A stretch of DNA of 64,000 bases, from positions 1-64,000 of the forward strand of contig CAYQCE010000009.1 of the NCBI GenBank assembly GCA_964415885.1. Reading direction: 5' to 3'. The notes below the pieces were generated by a model that was not told the origin of the DNA, ran no database searches, and saw only the letters and a list, made by a program, of their open reading frames with translations. A program made the translations under genes and the position numbers. Positions 1 through 9,028 of the stretch are shown in pieces. The DNA is from CAYQCE01 sp964415885. Lineage in GTDB: Bacteria; Zixibacteria; MSB-5A5; JAABVY01; JAHJOQ01. Numbering within the stretch: position 1 is the first letter of the stretch; every line of letters begins with the position of its first letter.

Positions 1-79
1 CCTGATGTCGCTTCACGGTGGTGCACTCACAAAATACATATACGCCATCCAAGCGCAAGCGTCTCGGCTCTATGTTTTG

Positions 80-109
80 TTGACTAAACGCGGTCAGGCG
101 GTGTATAAT
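80..109 (+). promoter_or_regulatory. Sigma-70-like promoter before UPF0104 gene
   Basis: A -35 box TTGACT (80-85) and a -10 box TATAAT (104-109) are separated by 18 bases, close to the housekeeping consensus. The predicted transcription start is about 116, only a few bases before the TTG at 119. Seen in sequence; activity is inferred. Confidence 0.6.
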
Positions 110-118
110 CCTTACATA

Positions 119-1045
119 TTGAGCACGTTATCCCACAGAAAAGTCTGGGTTCGCGTACTGCAGGTCGCGATCATCGCCGCACTCCTCTATTTCATCGGCG
201 ACCGTGTGGCCGGCAACTGGACTCAAATCCGCGAATACGAGTGGAAGATCAAACCGCTGCCGCTCGTCGCCTCGCTCGTCGTGATGAACCTCGCGCTCTT
301 TCTTATGAGCGCGGTGCTCCGCGACATATTCGGCTTGTTCTCGCGGCAAATACCTATCCGCAAAGCATACAAGATTGCGTACCTCGCCCAGCTCGGGCGC
401 TATATCCCCGGCAAGGTTTGGCAGGTGTTTGGGATGGTCTATCTCGCGGGGAAGGAGGGGATCGGCAGGGCCGAGGCTCTGACTTCGTTCGCGATGGCCC
501 AGCTTTTCGCCACACCACCCGCGGTTCTGGTTGTCTGGCTCTATATCGTATTCGGCGATACACCGGGCCTGGAGCTTCTGAATCTGAAATGGCTGTATGT
601 AGTAATCGGCGCGGTCTGCGTGGTGTCATTCGTGTTTGCGTACCGTCCGCAATGGGTGTCGGCATTGGTGAACCGAATTCTGGCGAAAATGGGGCGTGAT
701 TCGATACGGATCGAATCCGGAAAAAAAGGTGGCAGCCGGATTCTTTTCATATATCTTGTTGGCTGGGTTACATACGGTCTGGCGTTCTACCTCTTTCTGA
801 TATCGGTTTCGAGTTTTCCGCCGGATCGGTTTATCGAGGCGGCAGGAGCATTTTGCGCCGCCTATTTGATAGGATACTGGAGCATTCTCACTCCGGGCGG
901 AATCGGAGTGCGCGAGGCGGTCATGGTTCTGCTACTCGAGCCGTTCTTTCCGCCGGGTGTTGCGGCTGCGGTCGCGGCGTTCGCGCGACTGTGGTCGATA
1001 GTCGGGGAGCTGATCGCCTCCGGGGTAGCATTGAAGATCAAATAG
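119..1045 (+). CDS. UPF0104 / lysylphosphatidylglycerol synthase TM-region family protein
   Basis: This is an integral membrane protein of about 308 residues with many hydrophobic segments and the family-like stretch LGRYIPGKVWQV near the N-terminal third. A glycine-rich segment, TPGGIGVREAV, lies near the C-terminus, as in UPF0104/AglD-type proteins. Relatives act with envelope glycolipid synthesis or lipid transfer; the substrate here is unknown. I chose TTG119 because a strong promoter (80-109) lies inside the longer reading frame, which is open back to an ATG at 5. The TTG has no Shine-Dalgarno sequence, so the message may be nearly leaderless. The longer start at 5 would add 38 residues that do not look like the family. 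It is followed 9 bases later by the YfhO-like gene, in line with one envelope operon. Confidence 0.75.
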   Translation: MSTLSHRKVWVRVLQVAIIAALLYFIGDRVAGNWTQIREYEWKIKPLPLVASLVVMNLALFLMSAVLRDIFGLFSRQIPIRKAYKIAYLAQLGRYIPGKVWQVFGMVYLAGKEGIGRAEALTSFAMAQLFATPPAVLVVWLYIVFGDTPGLELLNLKWLYVVIGAVCVVSFVFAYRPQWVSALVNRILAKMGRDSIRIESGKKGGSRILFIYLVGWVTYGLAFYLFLISVSSFPPDRFIEAAGAFCAAYLIGYWSILTPGGIGVREAVMVLLLEPFFPPGVAAAVAAFARLWSIVGELIASGVALKIK

Positions 1046-1054
1046 GGAGTTTGC

Positions 1055-3511
1055 GTGGCGAAGAAGAAAAAGAAGAAAGACGACGCCCAGAAACAACAGC
1101 CGAAACAAAGCGGGCCGTCAATCCTCGATGGACTTTTCGAATCGCGGTACTACGTCATCTACTTCGCCATATTTATCGCGGTCCTGACGGTCATTCTTTT
1201 CAACTCGTTCGTTTTCTCCGATCTGATGCTGTTCGGTTCGGATACGCTGCAGGCCGGCGTGTTTTTCCGTGATTTCTTCGTCGACTATTACAAGGCACAT
1301 GGTTCGGTGCCGCAATGGAACCCATACATATTCGGCGGCATGCCGTTCGTGGATGCTTTCCACGGCGACATTTTCTATCCGATAAGCTTCATATTCAAAA
1401 TGATCTTCCCGCTGTTCCGTGCGCTTGGGTGGGTGTTGATATTTCATGTATTTCTGGCAGGACTGACAATGTATCTCTGTGCGAGGGCGTTCAGGCTGGG
1501 CAAGCTGTCGGCTTCGCTTGCCGGGATAATGTTCATGTTCGCGCCGTATCTTGTGTCGCTGGTTGCGCCGGGCCACGACGGCAAGATGTTTGTCACTGCG
1601 CTCTTTCCGTTGACAATGATGTTCCTCGAGCGGGGGATGAGTACCCGTAGCTATATCGATTTTGTCGGACTCGGTACGGTAATTGGTCTGATTATCTTGA
1701 CGCCTCATCCGCAAATGGCCTATTTCAGCCTCTGGGCAATCGGATCGTATTTCCTGTTCCGGTTGATCAGCCGCTACCTGCGGGAGAGATCGCTTTCGAC
1801 GGCGGGCCTTCTGAGCGCATTGTTTGTGCTCGCGTTGGTTGTAGGCCTCTGTTTGTCGGCGATTCAGTTCTATCCCGGCTATCGTTACGTGAAGAATTTT
1901 TCGCCGCGTGCCGGCGAAGGCCGTGGCGGTTATGAGTGGGCGACCTCGTGGTCGATGCACACGGAGGAGCTCAAGGGGATGTTTGTCCCGCATTTCCAGG
2001 GTGTGAACGGTGCCGAGGAGAATACATACTGGGGCAGGAACCCATTCAAGGATAACAGTGAGTACGCGGGCATTCTGCCGATTCTGCTCGGTGTCATTGG
2101 AGTGCTGTTTCACAAGGATCGCCGGAAATGGTATTTCCTCGCGCTCGGAGTTTTCGCGCTTATCTACGCGCTTGGGGGCACGACGCCTATATTCTATCTC
2201 TTCTACTATGTCGTGCCGAATGTCAAGTCGATGCGCGCACCGAGTATGATAATGTTCCTGTTCTCGTTCTCGTTCTCGCTCCTCGCAGCGATGGGGATAG
2301 AGTGGATCACTGAACGGATCCGTATCGAGAGGCAGCCGAAACGTGAGCTCGCTCTGAGAGTCCTCTTGATCGCAACCATAGTGTATGCCGTGCTGGCCGT
2401 GCTCTGGACTATTGCCGGCGAGGCGATGATGGGGCTGTATCAGGGCATATTCTATTCGGGCATCGCGCAGAACAAATACGCAGCTTCGATAGAGAATATA
2501 CCGGCAATCCAGCTAAGCCTCTGGCTTGTAGCATTCATATTCGGCGCGGTATATTTCCTTGTGCGGATGTATGAGGAGCGAAAGATCGGTCTGATCGCGA
2601 TCGCCGCAATTGCTCTCCTCTCTCTCATCGACACCTGGCGGATAGACTCCAAATTTATCGAGACATTCGATCCTGCGCATAGGTTCTCGGCACATCCGGT
2701 CGTGCAGCATCTGCTGGACAATACTGACAATCACCGGGTGTTTGATGTCACCGGACGGATGTTCGGATCGCTCGACTATTTCGCGTACTTCGGACTGCAG
2801 CAGGTTACGGGGTATCACGGCAACCAGTTGCAGGCGTATGATCGGTTGATTGGTGGTCTGCAGTTTTCAAACCTGATTGACAGGCAGGGAAGGCCGCAGC
2901 TTCCGGTACTGAACCTGCTGGGTGTTCAGAGTCTCGTGTACAGCGACAGATATCCGATGGGGGATACGACGCTTCTGAAGACGTATGACCAGTACAGTGT
3001 TGCGGTGTATCGAAATCCGCATGTGCTCCCGAGGGCGTTTGCCGCGCATGAACACCGCGTGTTTTCGGATCCGGATTCAATAATTGATCTGGTGAAGAAC
3101 GAACGATTCAATCCGCGCAAGTATTTGCTTCTCGAGGAAGAACCGGACTTCGAACCGGCGATTCCTGAGTTCGGCAGATACAGCCAGGAGTGTGACCTGA
3201 TCGAATACGAACCGGGCTATGTCAAGATTGCCGTTCTTCTGAAGGCTCCGGCGTGGATATGTCTGACGGATGCGTACTATCCTGCATGGCGGGCGTACGT
3301 CGACGGTGAGGAAACCGAGGTGCATCGCGCGTATTCTGCGTTGATGGCCGCCGGCGTTCCGGAGGGGGAGCATGTTCTCGAATTTGTCTATAAATCCGAT
3401 GTGTATCACGTATCCAGGATAGTAACATACCTGACGGTCCTGTTCATAGCTGTTTCAATTGTGCTATCTGCGGCGGTACCTCGATTCAAGAAGGAGAAAC
3501 ATGTTGGCTGA
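1055..3511 (+). CDS. YfhO-family multi-spanning membrane protein
   Basis: This is an 818-residue protein with a very lysine-rich first 18 residues, then about a dozen hydrophobic segments and a soluble C-terminal part from about residue 540. One last membrane helix lies near residues 790-812. The pattern and the segments NPYIFGGMPF and APGHDGKMF fit bacterial YfhO/GT-C-like membrane proteins. YfhO of Gram-positives is linked to lipid-carrier glycosylation, but no activity can be proved here. The start is GTG behind AGGGAG. Its last 11 bases overlap the next gene, a polyprenol-phosphate mannosyltransferase-like enzyme, which suggests it uses a lipid-linked sugar. The basic N-terminal tail is unusual and probably cytosolic. 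Confidence 0.8.
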   Translation: MAKKKKKKDDAQKQQPKQSGPSILDGLFESRYYVIYFAIFIAVLTVILFNSFVFSDLMLFGSDTLQAGVFFRDFFVDYYKAHGSVPQWNPYIFGGMPFVDAFHGDIFYPISFIFKMIFPLFRALGWVLIFHVFLAGLTMYLCARAFRLGKLSASLAGIMFMFAPYLVSLVAPGHDGKMFVTALFPLTMMFLERGMSTRSYIDFVGLGTVIGLIILTPHPQMAYFSLWAIGSYFLFRLISRYLRERSLSTAGLLSALFVLALVVGLCLSAIQFYPGYRYVKNFSPRAGEGRGGYEWATSWSMHTEELKGMFVPHFQGVNGAEENTYWGRNPFKDNSEYAGILPILLGVIGVLFHKDRRKWYFLALGVFALIYALGGTTPIFYLFYYVVPNVKSMRAPSMIMFLFSFSFSLLAAMGIEWITERIRIERQPKRELALRVLLIATIVYAVLAVLWTIAGEAMMGLYQGIFYSGIAQNKYAASIENIPAIQLSLWLVAFIFGAVYFLVRMYEERKIGLIAIAAIALLSLIDTWRIDSKFIETFDPAHRFSAHPVVQHLLDNTDNHRVFDVTGRMFGSLDYFAYFGLQQVTGYHGNQLQAYDRLIGGLQFSNLIDRQGRPQLPVLNLLGVQSLVYSDRYPMGDTTLLKTYDQYSVAVYRNPHVLPRAFAAHEHRVFSDPDSIIDLVKNERFNPRKYLLLEEEPDFEPAIPEFGRYSQECDLIEYEPGYVKIAVLLKAPAWICLTDAYYPAWRAYVDGEETEVHRAYSALMAAGVPEGEHVLEFVYKSDVYHVSRIVTYLTVLFIAVSIVLSAAVPRFKKEKHVG

Positions 3512-4223
3512 GAAAGCGCTCGTTCTGCTGCCTACATATAATGAGAAGGAGAACATAGAACGGATCATACCGCTGATTCTGAAACAGGATGACCGTTTGT
3601 TCATCCTGGTCATTGATGACAATTCTCCCGACGGTACAGGGCAGATTGCAGACCGGATTTCGGAGGAGAATCCGAGAGTGTTCGTGCTGCACCGGGACAA
3701 GAAGGAAGGCCTGGGACAGGCGTACATTGCCGGATTCAAATGGGCGCTGGAGCGTGACTATGACTATATCTTCGAGATGGACGCTGATTTCAGTCACGAC
3801 CCGAAGTACCTCCCGGATTTTCTCGAGAACATCAAGGAAGCGGACATCGTTCTCGGTTCGAGATACATCTCCGGGGTAAATGTCGTCAACTGGCCGATGA
3901 TGCGCCTTCTTCTTTCCTATTATGCCAATGCCTACACGCGCTTTGTGACCGGGCTTCCGCTGCGCGACGCCACCGGTGGCTTCAAGTGCTTCCGCCGGGA
4001 GGTTCTCGAGGCGGTGAATTTCGATGAGGTCCGCTCGAACGGATACTCTTTTCAGATAGAGATGAGTTTTCGCGCGCACAAGAAAGGATTCAAGATCAAG
4101 GAGATTCCGATCGTCTTCGTCGACAGAACAGCCGGTGAATCGAAGATGTCGAAGAAGATAGTGCGCGAAGCCGTAATAATGGTCTGGCGACTCAGGCTCT
4201 GGGACATTCTCGGTAAGCTGTAG
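3501..4223 (+). CDS. Polyprenol-phosphate mannosyltransferase-like GT2 (DPM1 type)
   Basis: This is a 240-residue soluble family-2 glycosyltransferase. The N-terminus LVLLPTYNEKENIERIIPLI, the nucleotide-binding DDNSPDGTG, the metal-binding DADFSHDP and GSRYISG are all typical of dolichyl/polyprenyl-phosphate mannosyl- or glucosyltransferases. It should move a sugar from a nucleotide donor to a polyprenyl phosphate at the inner leaflet. It has no C-terminal membrane helices, so it is the short form. ATG3501 follows AAGGAG at ideal spacing and overlaps the YfhO-like gene by 11 bases, pointing to translational coupling. The sugar cannot be read from sequence. Confidence 0.88.
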   Translation: MLAEKALVLLPTYNEKENIERIIPLILKQDDRLFILVIDDNSPDGTGQIADRISEENPRVFVLHRDKKEGLGQAYIAGFKWALERDYDYIFEMDADFSHDPKYLPDFLENIKEADIVLGSRYISGVNVVNWPMMRLLLSYYANAYTRFVTGLPLRDATGGFKCFRREVLEAVNFDEVRSNGYSFQIEMSFRAHKKGFKIKEIPIVFVDRTAGESKMSKKIVREAVIMVWRLRLWDILGKL

Positions 4224-4229
4224 ATTGCC

Positions 4230-5072
4230 GTGCTCTCCGTAATCATAATCAACTACAACACACGTGAATTGACCGCGAATGCAGTCCGCTCTGTTCTAAG
4301 CAGTTCGGGTGACGTACCGATTGAGGTCGTTGTTTTCGACAACGGCTCCGTAGACAACTCAGTGGCGTACCTCCAGAGACGCTTCCCTGAGACACGCGTC
4401 ATACAGTCGGAGTTCAATCTCGGCTTTGCGAGAGCTGTGAATCGTGCTGCTGAGGAAGCGAACGGTGAGTTTCTCTGGCTCGTCAACAGTGATTGTTTCG
4501 TGCGTGCGGACGCGGCTGCCGTACTCTACAACTACATGCGCGAGAACCCGGATGTTGCGGTGGTCGCGGGAAAGCTGACCAACCCTGATGGGACATTCCA
4601 GGGATCATGCCGTCACTTCCCGACCTACTCCAATATCCTGTTTTCGCGTGGATCACCGCTCTCACGGCTTGCAGGAAAGGGCGTTTCGTACACTCATCCC
4701 GATTACTCGGAGCCGACCGGGGTTGATGCGTGCGCGCTCGCGAATGCGGTGATTCGAAGGGAGCATTTCGAAGAAATCGGCGGGTTCGATGAGAGATATT
4801 TCATATATCTTGAAGATACGGATTTGTGCAAGAGGCTTAAGGACCACGGCTACAGGACTGTCTATCATCCCGGGGCGGAATCGGTTCATCTTTGGGGCGT
4901 CAGCTTTCAGGGCAATCCTGTTCAGCGCTACTTCTATCATCACGCCTCCGTGGTGAAGTACTTCCGTAAGCACTTCGAGAGCCGGAAACTCAAGAATTCA
5001 CTCTTTGAGCTGATGCTCGAGCTTTGGCTGGGGATTAGATGTCTGTTTGTTATCATGAGGGGTCGTATCTGA
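4230..5072 (+). CDS. Family 2 glycosyltransferase (rhamnosyltransferase-like)
   Basis: This is a 280-residue glycosyltransferase beginning LSVIIINYNTRELT, with VVFDNGSVDNS, the metal-site region WLVNSDCFV and the acceptor-side GGFDERYFIYLEDTDLCKR. This set is typical of WcaE/RfbN-like GT2 enzymes that build cell-surface polysaccharides. GTG4230 is the start that gives the canonical N-terminus; there is no strong ribosome site. It sits 6 bases after the DPM-like gene and one base before the WecA-like gene, so it is almost certainly co-transcribed with them. Donor and acceptor sugars are unknown. Confidence 0.85.
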   Translation: MLSVIIINYNTRELTANAVRSVLSSSGDVPIEVVVFDNGSVDNSVAYLQRRFPETRVIQSEFNLGFARAVNRAAEEANGEFLWLVNSDCFVRADAAAVLYNYMRENPDVAVVAGKLTNPDGTFQGSCRHFPTYSNILFSRGSPLSRLAGKGVSYTHPDYSEPTGVDACALANAVIRREHFEEIGGFDERYFIYLEDTDLCKRLKDHGYRTVYHPGAESVHLWGVSFQGNPVQRYFYHHASVVKYFRKHFESRKLKNSLFELMLELWLGIRCLFVIMRGRI

Positions 5073-5073
5073 G

Positions 5074-6120
5074 ATGATCGTGTACGTCGCCACATCTGCT
5101 ATCGCTCTGATCCTCGGTTTCAGTGGGGCATATCTGGCAATAGGATTCTGCGAGCGCTACTCGTATCTCGACTATCCTACTCGCCGCAAGCAGCATCTGT
5201 ACCCGATTCCGCATCTCGGCGGGATTGCGCTGTACATCGCCTTCTGGGTTGCGTTTGGAATCGGTTACTCATTCTCGGATGTGATTCGTCTGGAGCTGGA
5301 GTACAAGCTTCCACTTCTGTTTCTCGCTTCGACGATCGTGTTCCTCACCGGCCTGATCGATGATCTGATTGACCTGACACATCTTCACAAAATCGCGGGT
5401 CAGCTCGCAGCCGCACTTGTCGTTCTGGCGGCCGGGTTTGTTATACCGAGGTTTCATATCCCCTTTTGGGGTTCTATCGAGCTCGACTGGTGGGCCGCCT
5501 ACCCGGTGACAATTGTGTGGATCGTCGTGCTGTCGAACAGCATCAATCTGATCGATGGCTCGGATGGTCTTGCGGCTTCGGTATCGATTGTTGTATGTCT
5601 CGGATTCCTGATAACCGGAGTGCTATTGGATGTTCAGACTGTGATTGTTGTATCTATTTGTCTCGGCGCTGCGCTGATAGGATTTCTCGTCTTCAACTGG
5701 CCTCCCGCGAAACTCTTCATGGGCGATTCGGGGTCGCTTTTCCTTGGATTCATATTCGCGCTGGAGGCGGTAATCTGCCCGATCAAGAGCTATGCAGCGG
5801 TGGCAATGTTCGTGCCGCTGGTTGCGGTGGGCGTGCCATTGATCGAGGTCGCGGTGACCTTCGTACGGCGCACTATCTCGGGCCAGCGCTTCTATGTGGC
5901 CGATAATCGCCATATCTACAATTACCTGATGGACTACGGTCTCGGCCCAAAGCAGACGATCTACATCCTTTCTGGTGTCTCACTTGCACTTACAGCGTTT
6001 ATCCCGGCTCTTTTTTGGTTTGACCGCAAAAAAGTTTTTTCTATATTCGTATTGTTTCTTTTGACTTTGCTGGTATTATTCTTTGTTTTGAAGCTCAGAA
6101 GGAGCGAAAGCAGGTCTTGA
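5074..6120 (+). CDS. WecA/MraY-family polyprenyl-phosphate sugar-phosphate transferase
   Basis: This is a 348-residue membrane protein with about ten helices. Family motifs are visible: the DD pair in FLTGLIDDLIDL, NSINLIDGSDGLAA and FMGDSGSLFLGF. It would transfer a sugar-1-phosphate from a UDP-sugar to undecaprenyl phosphate and so begin a surface glycan. The late cytoplasmic loop that usually carries clustered histidines reads ADNRHIYNYL, keeping only the first histidine, so substrate choice may differ from WecA. It is one base downstream of the GT2 gene, and its stop overlaps the accA start (TGATG). Confidence 0.88.
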   Translation: MIVYVATSAIALILGFSGAYLAIGFCERYSYLDYPTRRKQHLYPIPHLGGIALYIAFWVAFGIGYSFSDVIRLELEYKLPLLFLASTIVFLTGLIDDLIDLTHLHKIAGQLAAALVVLAAGFVIPRFHIPFWGSIELDWWAAYPVTIVWIVVLSNSINLIDGSDGLAASVSIVVCLGFLITGVLLDVQTVIVVSICLGAALIGFLVFNWPPAKLFMGDSGSLFLGFIFALEAVICPIKSYAAVAMFVPLVAVGVPLIEVAVTFVRRTISGQRFYVADNRHIYNYLMDYGLGPKQTIYILSGVSLALTAFIPALFWFDRKKVFSIFVLFLLTLLVLFFVLKLRRSESRS

Positions 6121-7082
6121 TGAGTAGCGGAATTGTTCTCGAATTCGAAAAGCCTATTGTCGAGCTTGAAAAGAAGATTCTCGAGATGCGGGAATTCGCC
6201 AAGGGCGAGTCTATTGAGCTGACGCGCGAGATTGAGAGTCTGGAGAAGAAGCTCGATAAGCTGACGCAGGAGATCTACTCGGGCCTCACGCGGTGGCAGA
6301 GAGTGCAGCTTGCACGTCACCCCAAGCGCCCATACACGCTGGACTATGTTCAACATATGACAGACGGATTCCTTGAGTTGCACGGTGACCGGGGCTTCGC
6401 GGATGACAAGGCTGTGGTGTGCGGCCCGGCGAATTTCCGAGGCAGAAAAATCATGGTGATTGGGCAGCAGAAGGGTCGGGACACCAAGCAGAAGCTCTAT
6501 CGCAACTTCGGAATGATGCATCCCGAGGGATATCGAAAGGCTCTCCGTTTCATGCGACTCGCCGAGAAATTCGGGTTGCCGATAATGATTTTCGTGGACA
6601 CTCCGGGGGCGTACCCGGGTGTTGGAGCGGAACAAAGAGGCCAGGCCGAGGCGATAGCCTTCAATATTAAGGAGATGGCGCGAATTGAGGTGCCAATCAT
6701 AATTTCAATAATCGGCGAGGGAGCTTCGGGGGGTGCACTGGGTATCGGCGTCGGTGATGTCGTCCTGATGCTCGAGAACGCATGGTATTCGGTAATATCT
6801 CCTGAAGGCTGTGCGGCAATTCTCTGGAGAGATGCTGCCAAGGCGCCGGATGCTGCTGAGGCGCTTAAACTCACCGCCCCGGATTTGATCGAGCTCGGAA
6901 TAGTCGACAAGATTGTGCCGGAGCCTCCGGGCGGTGCTCATCGCGACCATAAGGGAGCCGCCGGCATTCTCGCGGACGAAATAGAAGCCAACCTGAATAA
7001 GCTTCTCGAGCTGCCGAAGGATGATCTTCTTGACAACAGACTCGAGAAGTTCCGCGCGATGGGGGTGTTTTATCACGAATAA
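6120..7082 (+). CDS. accA: Acetyl-CoA carboxylase carboxyltransferase subunit alpha
   Basis: This 320-residue protein matches AccA in length and motifs. A helical N-terminus (about 1-75) is followed by a crotonase-like carboxyltransferase domain with LHGDRGFADD, MHPEGYRKALRFM, FVDTPGAYPGVGAEQRGQ and GEGASGGALGIG. It would transfer carboxyl from carboxybiotin to acetyl-CoA with AccD, giving malonyl-CoA for lipid synthesis. The ATG overlaps the previous stop; a TTG just upstream in frame is the alternative. accB, accC and accD are not in this window. Placement between envelope glycan and cell-shape genes fits a membrane-growth role. Confidence 0.95.
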   Translation: MSSGIVLEFEKPIVELEKKILEMREFAKGESIELTREIESLEKKLDKLTQEIYSGLTRWQRVQLARHPKRPYTLDYVQHMTDGFLELHGDRGFADDKAVVCGPANFRGRKIMVIGQQKGRDTKQKLYRNFGMMHPEGYRKALRFMRLAEKFGLPIMIFVDTPGAYPGVGAEQRGQAEAIAFNIKEMARIEVPIIISIIGEGASGGALGIGVGDVVLMLENAWYSVISPEGCAAILWRDAAKAPDAAEALKLTAPDLIELGIVDKIVPEPPGGAHRDHKGAAGILADEIEANLNKLLELPKDDLLDNRLEKFRAMGVFYHE

Positions 7083-7092
7083 GGAGTTGACC

Positions 7093-7254
7093 TTGTCGGA
7101 CGAGTTGCTTGAGATACTCGCCTGCCCGAAATGTAAGGAAAAGCTGAAGTTTGATGAATCTGCCAATAAGTTGATTTGCAATAGATGCCGACTCAAGTAC
7201 AGGGTGGAAGATGCTATCCCGGTTCTGCTTATTGACGAGGCTGAGACGTTTTAG
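7093..7254 (+). CDS. Trm112-like small zinc-ribbon protein
   Basis: This 53-residue protein has two CxxC knuckles, ACPKCKEKL and CNRCRLKYRV, followed by DAIPVLLIDEA. It matches the Trm112/UPF0434 (YcaR) family, whose members are small zinc proteins that stabilise or accompany other enzymes; in eukaryotes Trm112 activates methyltransferases. The start is TTG7093, six bases after AAGGAG; a longer frame upstream overlaps accA and is not needed. It lies between accA and a PTS IIA gene with short gaps, so it belongs to the same operon. The partner is unknown. Confidence 0.85.
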   Translation: MSDELLEILACPKCKEKLKFDESANKLICNRCRLKYRVEDAIPVLLIDEAETF

Positions 7255-7271
7255 TGCCATAGGAGACCTAA

Positions 7272-7724
7272 ATGAAACTGTCAAAATTCTCTTCCGAAGA
7301 ATTGGTTACATTCGACCTGAAGAGTACGGATAAAGTTGAAGTGATTCGCGAACTTGTGGAGCTTGCGGCCAATTCCCCGCTGGTCAAAGACAAGGAAGAG
7401 TTGTACAAGGACGTAGTAGAGCGCGAGAATCTCGTAACGACCGGCGTCGGCTACGGTGTGGCGTTTCCGCATGCCAAGACGCGCGCCGCTCGCGGGATTG
7501 TAATTGCGTTCGGAAGGTCGGACGAGGGAGTGGATTTCGATGCGATGGACAAGAAACCGGTCAATCTCTTCTTCCTCATAGCGGCTCCCGAGGATGCAAT
7601 CGGGGCGCATTTGAATGTGATGGCAAGACTGTCGTTTATAATGAAGAGCGTCGAGAACCGTGAAAAACTGATGAACGTCCAAAGCCCTGGAGAACTTCTG
7701 CAGATAATCGATTCGGTGGAATAA
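7272..7724 (+). CDS. PTS IIA domain protein (fructose/nitrogen type)
   Basis: This is a single 150-residue EIIA(Fru/Ntr) domain. The segment TTGVGYGVAFPHAKT contains the phospho-accepting histidine of the family. No IIB, IIC, HPr or EI gene is nearby, so a regulatory PtsN-like role is more likely than sugar import. The ribosome site AGGAGACC lies just upstream of ATG7272. It is followed 10 bases later by mreC, which places it in a cell-wall elongation operon; whether it regulates that process is inference. Confidence 0.88.
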   Translation: MKLSKFSSEELVTFDLKSTDKVEVIRELVELAANSPLVKDKEELYKDVVERENLVTTGVGYGVAFPHAKTRAARGIVIAFGRSDEGVDFDAMDKKPVNLFFLIAAPEDAIGAHLNVMARLSFIMKSVENREKLMNVQSPGELLQIIDSVE

Positions 7725-7734
7725 CTGAATATCA

Positions 7735-8526
7735 ATGAAATGGATTTCTTCTGTCGCAGCTAAACAGAAGCCGCTAAGGACTGGCATCATACTGGCAGGC
7801 CTGAGCCTGCTACTCCTCTTTCTGCCCTTTTCTGCGCAGGAGCTAATCGGCTCGGTCATACAGACGGTATTCTACTCGCACTTTTACGGCGTTTCAAATA
7901 AGCTCGGCGATCTTCTCGAAGTCTACGACATCAATCGCCAGTTGAAGGCTACCATTTCGCAGCAGAGACTGGAGTTAACAGCACTGCGTGAGTATGAGAA
8001 GGAGTCGAAGCGACTGCGGGAACTGCTCGGCTTCAAGGAATCGTATTCATTCGATATTGTGCCTGCGGAGATAGTCGCACTCGATCCCAAGCGCCGCCAG
8101 AACGCTGTGATTGCGGAAATCGGCCCGGAGCAGACGGTTTCGGCGAATCTGCCCGTGGTAAACGTCGACGGTCTTGTGGGGAAGACGACTGCCGTACTCG
8201 GCGATCTGGTCACTGTCGAGCTCTTGACATCACCGAATTGCAGAGCCGCAGCACGCGATGCCAACACACGGGTGCTCGGAATTGTGAAATGGGCCGGTGG
8301 CCGATACCTCCAGTTCGACAATGTCTCGCTTAGTGATTCAGTGTCGGTGGGCGATACAGTGATAACGTCCGGGCTGGGCGGGATATTCCCGGAGAATTTG
8401 CCTATTGGCACAATCAGCTCGGTCAAGGAGGGGACATCTCCTTTTTTCAAGGAAATTGAGGTCGATCCGTTCGTCGACTTCGGTGCGCTCGATGAGCTAA
8501 TCATTCTCACGAGAGGCGAGAGGTAA
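7735..8526 (+). CDS. mreC: Rod shape-determining protein MreC
   Basis: This 263-residue protein has a short cytosolic tail, one membrane helix (about 17-45), a coiled coil (about 55-95, rich in Glu, Lys and Arg) and a beta-rich periplasmic domain. MreC-family segments are VVNVDGLVGK and a C-terminal GLGGIFPENLPIG. MreC organises the lateral wall synthesis machine in the periplasm and activates PBP2/RodA. mreD, mrdA and rodA follow directly, but mreB, usually upstream, is absent from this neighbourhood. Confidence 0.93.
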   Translation: MKWISSVAAKQKPLRTGIILAGLSLLLLFLPFSAQELIGSVIQTVFYSHFYGVSNKLGDLLEVYDINRQLKATISQQRLELTALREYEKESKRLRELLGFKESYSFDIVPAEIVALDPKRRQNAVIAEIGPEQTVSANLPVVNVDGLVGKTTAVLGDLVTVELLTSPNCRAAARDANTRVLGIVKWAGGRYLQFDNVSLSDSVSVGDTVITSGLGGIFPENLPIGTISSVKEGTSPFFKEIEVDPFVDFGALDELIILTRGER

Positions 8527-8536
8527 GGGTAATCGT

Positions 8537-9028
8537 TTGGCGCGGAAGGTGGTCATTTTCGTCGGGCTTCTGCTCGCGATCATAGTATACCAGACGCTGA
8601 TTGCCGATCTGATCACGCTTGGCACAGCGCGCCCCGACCTGATTATAGTGCTCATAGTGTGGCTTACTTTGACGCGCAATCTTATGTGGGGAGTGGCATT
8701 CGCATTCGCCGCCGGTATTCTTGAGGATTCCCACTCTCCCCATTTTCTCGGTCTCGGCGCTTTTCTGAAGCTCGGAGCGGCAGTGAGCGTTCATTTTCTC
8801 TCGCACAGGGTCAGAACGGAAGGCCTTTTCGTGCGTATAATCATGGTTATCGGTGTGGTGATAGCGCATGACATTCTATACTTCCTTGTCGTCTATGCGT
8901 TCGATCCAGAGCTCGAGATAATTGCGCTCCTGAATACAATTATACCGAGCGCGATATATACATCGTTTATTGCGGCGTTCGTTTTGTACATGTCTGAAAG
9001 GAAACTGACAATCACCTTGGAATCGTGA
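8537..9028 (+). CDS. mreD: Rod shape-determining protein MreD
   Basis: This 163-residue, strongly hydrophobic protein has about five membrane helices, the usual size of MreD. It lies between mreC and mrdA, which is as informative as its own poorly conserved sequence; ARPDLIIVLIVWLTL matches the family's second helix region. The start is TTG8537. The final TGA overlaps the ATG of mrdA, so translation is probably coupled. MreD is an inner-membrane part of the elongasome. Confidence 0.88.
   Translation: MARKVVIFVGLLLAIIVYQTLIADLITLGTARPDLIIVLIVWLTLTRNLMWGVAFAFAAGILEDSHSPHFLGLGAFLKLGAAVSVHFLSHRVRTEGLFVRIIMVIGVVIAHDILYFLVVYAFDPELEIIALLNTIIPSAIYTSFIAAFVLYMSERKLTITLES

Noticed and set aside
1118..2113. 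Long 331-codon minus-strand open frame antisense to the YfhO-like gene
   Set aside because: Low-complexity, charge-rich translation with no family resemblance; it is a shadow of the plus-strand coding sequence.
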